Shown here: positions 8,103-13,608 of the stretch, one piece after another | How positions within the stretch are numbered: the stretch's first letter is position 1 | How the letters are laid out: every line of letters starts with the position of its first letter | Assembly: GCA_937927885.1 (NCBI GenBank) | Contig: CALEZJ010000052.1 | Location: 1 to 13,608 of the forward strand | DNA length: 13,608 nucleotides | Reading direction: 5' to 3' | Origin: an uncultured Paracoccaceae bacterium | Lineage (GTDB): Bacteria > Pseudomonadota > Alphaproteobacteria > Rhodobacterales > Rhodobacteraceae | Program-made: the position numbers and the translations under genes | The notes under the pieces: model-generated | The model's database searches: none | Told to the model about the DNA's origin: nothing | What the model saw: the letters and a program-made list of their open reading frames with translations, nothing else

Positions 8103-8902
8103 AACGCCTGCAGGACAAGGTCGCCATCGTCACCGGCGGCAGCGAGGGCATCGGACTGGCCATCTCGTGCCGTTTCGCGCGCGAGGGCGCGCAGGTGATC
8201 ATCGCCAATCGCAATGCGGCAAACGGCCTGCACGCGGCGCAGACCGCGTCCGAGGGCGCCGATCACCCGGCCCGCTTCATCGCCACGGACATGGCCGACC
8301 CTCACAGCATCGCGGCCCTTGTGGCCGAGGTCGACAAGGCTTTCGGTCGGCTCGACGTGATGTGCATCAACCATGCGGTCCAGGGCGTCGACACGCGCGA
8401 GATCATGGACCTGTCGGTCGAGGCCTGGGATCTGGCGATGGATGTGAACGCGCGCGGCGTGTTCCTGATGATCAAGCATGGCGCCCCCCTGATGATCCGC
8501 TCGGGCGGGGGGTCCATCGTCACCATCGCCTCGGTCGGTGCCCTGTCGCGCTCCTCGCAGCCCGCCTATGCGGCGTCAAAGGCCGCAGCCCTCGCGGTGA
8601 CCAAAAGCGCGGCCAACCACCTTGCCGAATACGGCATCCGCGCGAACGTGATCTGTCCCTCGACCATCGAAACGCCGGCCCGCTCGAAGATCGCGACAAA
8701 GGGCGGCTTCAAGAACGACGTTCTGAACATCACCGCAGCAGACAGGACTGGCCCCCGAAAGCTGACCCATGTCCTGCCGCGCTTCGGCAAACCCGAGGAC
8801 ATCGCCAATGCCGCCCTGTTCCTGGCATCGGACGAATCCTCGTACATGACCGCAAGCAATCTGCCCGTTGACGGCGGAACGCTGCGGCACCGCATGGATT
8901 GA
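8099..8902 (+). CDS. Short-chain dehydrogenase/reductase (SDR)
   Basis: This 267-residue classical SDR has the cofactor motif TGGSEGIG (12-19), N117 in DVNARG, S145, Y157 and K161 (YAASK), a CPSTIETP segment, and an FLASDESSYMT/VDGG end. The strand-2 end reads IIANRN, with no Asp and an Arg, which favours NADP(H). The usual NNAG motif is changed to INHAV (90-94). Such enzymes commonly oxidise hydroxyacyl-CoA or other secondary alcohols. The start overlaps the transferase stop in an ATGA, and the next SDR begins 12 bp after this stop. The two share the C-terminal pattern DGG-x-LR-x-R and look like diverged paralogues, so a mixed oligomer is possible. The substrate cannot be read from the sequence. 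Confidence 0.92.
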   Translation: MKRLQDKVAIVTGGSEGIGLAISCRFAREGAQVIIANRNAANGLHAAQTASEGADHPARFIATDMADPHSIAALVAEVDKAFGRLDVMCINHAVQGVDTREIMDLSVEAWDLAMDVNARGVFLMIKHGAPLMIRSGGGSIVTIASVGALSRSSQPAYAASKAAALAVTKSAANHLAEYGIRANVICPSTIETPARSKIATKGGFKNDVLNITAADRTGPRKLTHVLPRFGKPEDIANAALFLASDESSYMTASNLPVDGGTLRHRMD

Positions 8903-8914
8903 GAGGGCTTCGAC

Positions 8915-9694
8915 ATGGGACGACTGGACACCAGGATTGCCATCGTGACGGGGGGCGGCAGCGGGATCGGGCAGGCCACGGCCCTGCGCTTTGCCGAGGA
9001 AGGCGCCTCGGTGATGATCGCCGATATCAACATCACCGGCGCCGCCGAAACCCGCTCGATGATCGAGACGCGCTTTGGCACGCCCGTGGCGATCCACCAG
9101 ACCGATGTCAGCCAGCCCGACTCCGTGCAGGCGATGGTGGCCGAGACCGTGCGGGTTCTGGGCACGCCGACGATCCTCGTCAACAATGCCGGCATTGCCA
9201 CGGGCGACAGCCTGCAATTGCACGAGGTCGACCCCGCCGTCTGGGACCGGATCCAGGCGGTGAACCTGCGCGGCCCGTTCCTGTGCTGCAAATACGTCAT
9301 CCCCCGGATGATGGCGGCAGGCGGGGGGTCGATCATCAACATCGCCTCGGCGGCGGCGGTCGGCATGGCGCCGCGCGCGGCCTATGCCGCGTCAAAGGGC
9401 GGGGTCGTGGCCCTGACGCGGTCCATCGCCTTTCAATACGGCGGCAAGAACATCCGCTGCAATGCCATCTGCCCCGGCGCGGTCGAAACCGCGCTGGCGC
9501 GTCAGGCCCGGGCCAGCGGGACCTACAAGGTGCCGATCGTCGAGGCGCTCATCCAGCGACGCGCCGAACCCGAGGAGATCGCGAATGCGGTGCTGTTCCT
9601 CGCTTCCGACGAGTCCGCCTTCATCACCTCGGACGTGCTGCTGCTGGATGGCGGCGCCCTGCGACTGCGCAAGGAAGAGATCCTGCCGGACTAG
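8915..9694 (+). CDS. Short-chain dehydrogenase/reductase (SDR), second of a tandem pair
   Basis: This 259-residue protein has every classical SDR element: TGGGSGIG (12-19), VNNAGI (89-94), N117 in AVNLRG, S145 in INIAS, Y157 and K161 in YAASK, and the CPGAVET segment after the active site. Asp37 at the end of strand 2 (IADIN) favours NAD(H), unlike its upstream neighbour. GAGAGGG is just upstream of the ATG. The pairing of one NAD-type and one NADP-type SDR next to two CoA-transferases resembles bbsCD beside bbsEF in benzylsuccinate degradation, where the SDR pair oxidises a hydroxyacyl-CoA. That comparison is an analogy from gene content, not from measured similarity. Confidence 0.93.
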   Translation: MGRLDTRIAIVTGGGSGIGQATALRFAEEGASVMIADINITGAAETRSMIETRFGTPVAIHQTDVSQPDSVQAMVAETVRVLGTPTILVNNAGIATGDSLQLHEVDPAVWDRIQAVNLRGPFLCCKYVIPRMMAAGGGSIINIASAAAVGMAPRAAYAASKGGVVALTRSIAFQYGGKNIRCNAICPGAVETALARQARASGTYKVPIVEALIQRRAEPEEIANAVLFLASDESAFITSDVLLLDGGALRLRKEEILPD

Positions 9695-9732
9695 GGTCCG
9701 GCGGGCGAAACCATACCGGAAAGGAACATCAC

Positions 9733-10029
9733 ATGGCGAAACCCACGCCGGGACTCCGCTTGTTCAGCACGCAATCGGGCGTCGAACTGATCGTCGTCAA
9801 GGGCGCCGACGGCGTTCTGACCTGCGCGGGCGCGCCCATGGTCACCCAAAGACCGGCACCGCCCGTCGCCGACGCGGGCGGCGCCGCGCAGGTGCAGCTG
9901 ACCAAACGCTATGCCGACGCGCAATCCGGCCTCCTTGTGCTCTGCACCAGGGCGGGTTCGGGCCCTCTGGCGCTGGATGGCCGGGAACTGACGATGCAGG
10001 CCAGCCAGGCCCTGCCATCGTCCGACTGA
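9733..10029 (+). CDS. Small protein of two desulforedoxin-like repeats with most metal ligands lost
   Basis: This 98-residue protein starts at an ATG preceded by AAAGGAA and sits between an SDR and the CoA ligase. Two stretches align without gaps at an offset of 50: residues 7-36 and 57-86, sharing R, QSG and the Gly/Leu positions near the end (G27/G77, L29/L79, G33/G83). Each resembles desulforedoxin (C-x2-C ... GTLVCCG...M). In desulforedoxin the four iron ligands are Cys9, 12, 28 and 29. With identical spacing, repeat 1 has S12, S15, C31 and A32, and repeat 2 has D62, S65, L81 and D82. Only one of eight ligand positions remains Cys; C71 is elsewhere. A mononuclear iron centre therefore seems impossible. 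The tail reads ALPSSD. The role is unknown; it could be a scaffold or regulatory subunit. Confidence 0.7.
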   Translation: MAKPTPGLRLFSTQSGVELIVVKGADGVLTCAGAPMVTQRPAPPVADAGGAAQVQLTKRYADAQSGLLVLCTRAGSGPLALDGRELTMQASQALPSSD

Positions 10030-10038
10030 GGAAAGACC

Positions 10039-11529
10039 ATGACCGTCGTTCTGCCGCTGACACTGGCCGCCGAATCCCTTCCCGAACGGGTCGGTGTCCA
10101 GGACACCCTTGAGGCGCTGACCTATGCGGCGCTGGACCGGCTGTCCGGGCGTCTGGCGTCCCATGTCCGCGCCGCCGGGGTCGATTGCGTCGCCATGCTG
10201 GCGCAGAACTCGGTCGCCTTTCCCGCGCTCTTCTTTGGCGCCGCAAAGGCGGGCGTGCCCTTCGTGCCGATGAACTACCGGCTGACCGATGCGCAACTGG
10301 ACCGGCAGGCGGCGCTTCTGGGCAGGGCGCTGCTGGTCACCGATCCCGCGACGGCGGGGCGGATTGCCCCGCGCGAGGGGCTGGCGATCATCGACACCCG
10401 CACCCTGATCGAGGCGGTCGCGGACCTGCCCTTGACCGACGCCGACCCCGATCCGCAATCCGAGGCCTGCTGGCTCTTTACTTCCGGCACCACGGGCGAG
10501 CCGAAAACCGCGCTCCTGAGCCATGCGAACCTGACCGCCTATGTCTTTGGCACGGTCGATCCGCTGTCCGCGACCGAGGACGATGCGGTGCTGGCCAGCG
10601 TGCCGCCCTATCACATCGCCGGTCTCGTCGGCATCCTGTCGAATGTCTTCGCCGGGCGCCGGGTGGTATTTCTGGACCAGTTCTCGGCCGAGCACTGGGT
10701 CGATCGCGCCGCATCGGCAAAGGTCACCCAGGCCATGGTCGTGCCGACGATGCTGGGGCGCATCCTCGATGTTCTTGCCGCCCGCGACGAAACCCTGCCG
10801 CATCTGCGCAGCCTGTCCTATGGCGGCGGCCGGATGCCGACCGACGTGATCCGCGCCGCGCTGGAACGCCTGCCGCATGTCGGCTTCACCAATGCCTACG
10901 GGCTGACCGAAACCGCGTCGACCATCACCCTGCTGTCCCCCGCCGATCACCGCGAAGCCCGTCTGGCCGACACCCCCGAGGTCCGGGCGCGGCTCGGCTC
11001 GGTCGGGCGTCCGCTGCCCGGCATCGAGATCGAGATCCGGAAAGCCGACGACAGCCCCGCCGCGCCGACAGAGCGGGGCGAAATCTGGGTCCGCGGTCCG
11101 CAGGTCTCGGGCGCCTATCGCGGCAAGGGGCCGACCCTGCGGGACGGCTGGTTCAACACCCGCGACGAGGGCTGGATGGACGCCGCCGGCTATCTGTTCC
11201 TCGCCGGGCGCACCGACGATGTGATCGTGCGCGGCGGCGAAAACATCTCGCCCGGCGAAATCGAGGATACGATCATCGCGATGCCCGAGGTGGCCGATGT
11301 CGCCGTGGTCGCCCGCCCCGATCGGGAATGGGGCGAGGTGCCGGTTGCCTTCGTCGTGCTCAGGCCGGGCGCCGCGCTCGCCGCCGAGGCGATCCGGTCC
11401 CGGGTGCGCGGCGCCTTGCGGTCGACACGGGTTCCGGCGGAGTTTCTGTTCGTCGCGGCCCTGCCCTATAACGAGACCGGAAAACTGCTGCGCGCCGAAC
11501 TGCGCGCGCGCCTCAGGAGTGCGGCGTGA
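10039..11529 (+). CDS. AMP-forming acyl-CoA ligase (AMP-binding superfamily)
   Basis: This 496-residue cytoplasmic enzyme activates a carboxylic acid with ATP to the acyl-adenylate and then to the CoA thioester. The phosphate-binding motif FTSGTTGEPK is at 147-156, followed by PPYHIAG (189-195), YGGGR (261-265) and the adenine/Mg motif YGLTETAS (287-294). GWFNTRDEG is at 370-378, where TRD replaces the usual TGD. The hinge and CoA-binding stretch begins at GRTDDVIVRGGENISP (390-405), and the catalytic lysine is K482 in NETGKLLR. It is slightly shorter than many members but has both domains. The gene follows the small protein by 9 bp with GAGGAAAG upstream, so it belongs to the same series. 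Its presence beside CoA-transferases suggests that two different acids are activated. Substrate class is not determinable. Confidence 0.94.
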   Translation: MTVVLPLTLAAESLPERVGVQDTLEALTYAALDRLSGRLASHVRAAGVDCVAMLAQNSVAFPALFFGAAKAGVPFVPMNYRLTDAQLDRQAALLGRALLVTDPATAGRIAPREGLAIIDTRTLIEAVADLPLTDADPDPQSEACWLFTSGTTGEPKTALLSHANLTAYVFGTVDPLSATEDDAVLASVPPYHIAGLVGILSNVFAGRRVVFLDQFSAEHWVDRAASAKVTQAMVVPTMLGRILDVLAARDETLPHLRSLSYGGGRMPTDVIRAALERLPHVGFTNAYGLTETASTITLLSPADHREARLADTPEVRARLGSVGRPLPGIEIEIRKADDSPAAPTERGEIWVRGPQVSGAYRGKGPTLRDGWFNTRDEGWMDAAGYLFLAGRTDDVIVRGGENISPGEIEDTIIAMPEVADVAVVARPDREWGEVPVAFVVLRPGAALAAEAIRSRVRGALRSTRVPAEFLFVAALPYNETGKLLRAELRARLRSAA

Positions 11530-12541
11530 CGCCGCCCTCGGTGCAGGCATCCACCAGGCCCCAGTCCAGCGCGGTGGCCACGTCCAGCGTCCTGTCGGCC
11601 AGACACATCAGCAGGGTCCTCTGCCGACCGATGCGGCGCGGGATCGACACCGTGCCCCCGCTGCCCGGCAAAAGGCCCATCGCAACCTCGGGCAGGCGCC
11701 AGGTGGTGCCGGGCTCGCAGACGACTCGCGCCGCGAAGGACGACAACTCGACACCGGCCCCGATCACCTTGCCCTGCACATGCGCCGTCAGTCGCCCGGC
11801 GCTCAGCGCGACCAGTCGCGGCAGGTCGCGCCTCAGCCGCAGATCGTGGCTGTGCAGCGGGTCGGGGTCGGCGCCGAATTCCGAAAGATCGCCGCCGATG
11901 CAGAAATGCCGCCCCAGCCCGTCCAGACAGATGGCGGTCCCCGCTGCCCCCGCGGCCGCGAAGGCGTCGCAAAGCTCGGCCCGCAGTGCGGCGTTGATGG
12001 CATTGCCCCGCACGCGCCGGTTGAGGGTCAGCCTGATCCGGGTCTCGTCCTGCCTGACCAGAACCAGCGGCGCCGACCGCGCGCGGGCAGGTCGCGCCCG
12101 AAGCGGCGGGCGTGTGTCGTGATGGCGCCGGTATTCGGACCCGGCCTGCAACATCCCATAGGCCATGCTCTCCAGGGTGAGGGCATGGCCAATCGGCAGC
12201 GATTCCGTCGCCCGCAAAAGCTGCGCCAGAACGCGGGCGGCATGCGGCGTCGCCACCATGGTTCGGCAGATCGCCGGCCAATCGGCCTCGACGGGTTGCA
12301 GGTCGACCCGCCGGGAAAGCGCGGCCTGCGTCCCGGACAGCTCCGGGGGCAGGGCCGTGATGACCGGAACCTGCGCCAGAAAATCGACTTCAGCCCCCGT
12401 CTCAGCCCCCGCGGCAGGGTCAGGCTCGACGACGACAAGGGGCGGCAGGTCCTCCCAGATCCCGGTCGCATGCCGCGCCTGCAATTCCGAAAGCCGGATC
12501 GCCTGCGGGCTGACGGGCGCCTTGTCCTGTCTCGAACTCAT
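11513..12541 (-). CDS. Crotonase-family (enoyl-CoA hydratase/isomerase) protein with N-terminal helical extension and short C-terminus
   Basis: In this 342-residue protein the crotonase core begins only near residue 158. The oxyanion-hole region is HFCIGGDLSEFG (212-223), followed by KVIGAGVELSS (258-268) and WRLPEVAMGLLPGSGG (281-296). E265 and E285 correspond to rat enoyl-CoA hydratase Glu144 and Glu164 and are also exactly 20 residues apart, so hydration of an enoyl-CoA is plausible. About 150 residues precede the core, with a helical, conserved-looking stretch ESMAYGMLQAGSEY (124-137). The core stops right after WGLVDACTE, so the usual C-terminal helical domain of some 60-70 residues is missing. 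The gene faces the CoA ligase and overlaps its end by 17 bp. The ATG has GGGAAG about 8 bases upstream. The substrate is unknown. Confidence 0.85.
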   Translation of the reverse strand: MSSRQDKAPVSPQAIRLSELQARHATGIWEDLPPLVVVEPDPAAGAETGAEVDFLAQVPVITALPPELSGTQAALSRRVDLQPVEADWPAICRTMVATPHAARVLAQLLRATESLPIGHALTLESMAYGMLQAGSEYRRHHDTRPPLRARPARARSAPLVLVRQDETRIRLTLNRRVRGNAINAALRAELCDAFAAAGAAGTAICLDGLGRHFCIGGDLSEFGADPDPLHSHDLRLRRDLPRLVALSAGRLTAHVQGKVIGAGVELSSFAARVVCEPGTTWRLPEVAMGLLPGSGGTVSIPRRIGRQRTLLMCLADRTLDVATALDWGLVDACTEGGVTPHS

Positions 12542-12627
12542 CCCGGTCTTCCCTGTTCGGCATCACCCATGCGCAACGCTGGCAGACCGATCAGAACCAT
12601 CATTCCGCGTGAAAAGAAAGGTTGGCG
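12542..12627. promoter_or_regulatory. Divergent intergenic region, presumed to hold promoters for the crotonase-like gene and the third SDR
   Basis: These 86 bp separate two genes that point away from each other, so each should find its promoter and any shared operator here. I found no convincing -35/-10 pair, no sigma-54 GG/GC pair and no clear palindrome on either strand. The regulatory role is inferred only from gene orientation. Confidence 0.4.
12616..12621 (+). promoter_or_regulatory. Ribosome binding site of the third SDR
   Basis: GAAAGG ends 6 bases before ATG 12628. It directly abuts an in-frame TTG at 12622, so ATG 12628 is the better start. Confidence 0.6.
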
Positions 12628-13467
12628 ATGACGCAACATCCGGAACTTGAAGGCCGCGTGGCCATCGTGGCGGGCGGCGGCTCGGCGGGCATGGGGCGGG
12701 CCAGCGCACGGGCTCTGGCCGAGGCCGGCGCATACCTCGCCGTTCTCGACATCGATGCGCGAAAGGGCCGGGAAACCGTGGACAGGCTGGTGGCGTCAGG
12801 GCATCGGGCCGATTTCTACCAGACGGACATGACCGATCCCGCCGCCGTCGAGGCCACGATGGCGGCAATAGCCACGCGCAGGGGCCGCATCGACATCCTG
12901 TTCAACAACACCGGCGTTCCGACGGAAAAGGGCAAGCGGCTGACGGATTTCAGCCCCGAGGAATGGGCAAGATCGCTCGACCTCAACCTGAACACGGCGT
13001 TCCATGGGCTTCGCTTTGCCCTGCCGCATATCATCGCCGGCGGCCGGGGCGGGTCAATCATCAACAATGCCTCCGCCTCCGGCCTCAGGGCCAATCCGAC
13101 CGGCGCGCCCTATTCGACCGCAAAGGCGGGTGTCATCCACCTGACCAAGGTGGCGGCACTCGAGGTCGCCCGGTACGGCATACGGGTGAACGCGATCTGC
13201 CCCTATTCGGTGTCCCGCCGCGATTTCGACCCGCCTGCGGCCGATGCGCGCCCTCCGATCCCTGATCTGTCCCCGGACACGGATTTCGGCCCTTGGCAAA
13301 GGGCTCAGTTGCCCATGATGCGCAGCGCAAAAGGGTACGAGATCGCCGCCGTCGTTCGCTTTCTGGCGTCCGATGCCGCCTCCTGGATCACCGGCGCCGC
13401 CATCCCGGTGGACGGCGGCTCGACCGCGGGATACTTCGGCGAAGTGCGGGCCTCGATGACGGGATGA
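12628..13467 (+). CDS. Short-chain dehydrogenase/reductase (SDR), divergent gene
   Basis: This 279-residue SDR, counted from ATG 12628, has the cofactor motif AGGGSAGMG (15-23), a variant with Ala for the first Thr and an extra residue. Asp41 in VLDID favours NAD(H). The motif NNTG (93-96) replaces NNAG. N121, S149, Y162 and K166 (YSTAK) form the expected catalytic set. The end shows FLASDAASWITG and VDGGSTAGYFGE, typical of the family. The substrate loop after CPYS (191-194) is long and proline/aspartate rich (SRRDFDPPAADARPP, then DLSPDTDFG), about 20 residues more than in the tandem SDRs, suggesting a different substrate. It is transcribed away from the crotonase-like gene. It may act in the same pathway, but only proximity supports that. 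Confidence 0.91.
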   Translation: MTQHPELEGRVAIVAGGGSAGMGRASARALAEAGAYLAVLDIDARKGRETVDRLVASGHRADFYQTDMTDPAAVEATMAAIATRRGRIDILFNNTGVPTEKGKRLTDFSPEEWARSLDLNLNTAFHGLRFALPHIIAGGRGGSIINNASASGLRANPTGAPYSTAKAGVIHLTKVAALEVARYGIRVNAICPYSVSRRDFDPPAADARPPIPDLSPDTDFGPWQRAQLPMMRSAKGYEIAAVVRFLASDAASWITGAAIPVDGGSTAGYFGEVRASMTG

Positions 13468-13543
13468 CCCCGGCCGCCCACAGGGGGGGCATCCGGTCAC
13501 ACTCCCGCAACGTCTTGAATTTTGTCGAAATCAACGGGGGGAA
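13468..13543. other. Intergenic gap between the third SDR and the tRNA
   Basis: These 76 bp lie between a gene and a tRNA that point toward each other. The only structure is an imperfect 7-bp stem (GCCGCCC at 13473-13479 against GGGGGGC at 13484-13490, one G-G mismatch, 4-base loop) without a following T run. No further gene is visible. Confidence 0.5.

Positions 13544-13608
<65 letters not shown>

Noticed and set aside
8899..10029. 376-residue plus-strand frame containing the small protein
   Set aside because: Its first 278 codons overlap the second SDR in a different frame and look like shadow sequence. Only the part from ATG 9733, which has its own ribosome binding site, is real.
9691..11550. 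619-residue open frame on the minus strand, the longest in the window
   Set aside because: It runs opposite the small protein and the CoA ligase, which carries complete adenylation motifs, and shows no domain of its own.
12622..12627. TTG start that would lengthen the third SDR by two residues
   Set aside because: It touches the GAAAGG ribosome binding site with no spacer, whereas ATG 12628 has a 6-base spacing.
13473..13490. Hairpin after the third SDR as a possible intrinsic terminator
   Set aside because: The stem has a mismatch, there is no T run after it, and runs of G and C pair easily by chance here.

Overview
The window is about two-thirds G+C, nearly all coding, with genes chained by 4-11 bp overlaps. 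The codon bias, protein style and tRNA suggest a Rhodobacteraceae-like alphaproteobacterium (Paracoccus or a relative). That placement rests on general impression, not on a marker gene.

Layout. Positions 1-3176 carry the distal part of a dipeptide/oligopeptide/nickel-type ABC importer: the tail of a DppB-like permease, a complete DppC-like permease, and DppD- and DppF-like ATPases. The periplasmic binding protein would lie upstream of the window. Positions 3173-8902 continue without a break. They hold two different proteins of the 2-hydroxyacyl-CoA dehydratase / benzoyl-CoA reductase fold, two different CaiB/BaiF (family III) CoA-transferases and a short-chain dehydrogenase (SDR). A second SDR (8915-9694), a 98-residue small protein (9733-10029) and an AMP-forming acyl-CoA ligase (10039-11529) follow with short gaps. 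A crotonase-family protein lies on the minus strand (11513-12541), and its last 17 bp overlap the end of the ligase gene. An 86-bp gap separates it from a divergent third SDR (12628-13467). The window ends inside a minus-strand tRNA-Thr(GGT).

How the genes may work together. Nearly every junction from 212 to 8902 is an overlap, so importer and enzymes are probably co-transcribed. The likely role is uptake of a small organic compound, CoA activation by transferase and/or ligase, and processing of the CoA thioester by dehydratase-like, dehydrogenase and crotonase-like enzymes. Dehydratase pair plus family III CoA-transferase is the logic of the anaerobic HadABC/FldABC systems. Two transferases plus two SDRs recalls the bbs (benzylsuccinate) operon. 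The substrate cannot be named from the sequence.

The exciting part. Both dehydratase-like subunits lack the cysteines that hold the [4Fe-4S] clusters in the known enzymes; each has one cysteine in total, at an unrelated place. No ATP-dependent activator gene is present in the window. The small protein looks like two tandem desulforedoxin-type domains in which seven of the eight metal-ligand cysteines are replaced, with ligand spacing preserved. One of the two CoA-transferases lacks the catalytic aspartate while its partner keeps it. One operon thus contains three metal-cluster folds without their metal sites plus a transferase/pseudo-transferase pair. This may be an oxygen-tolerant, metal-free derivative of the radical dehydratase pathway, which I do not recognise as described.
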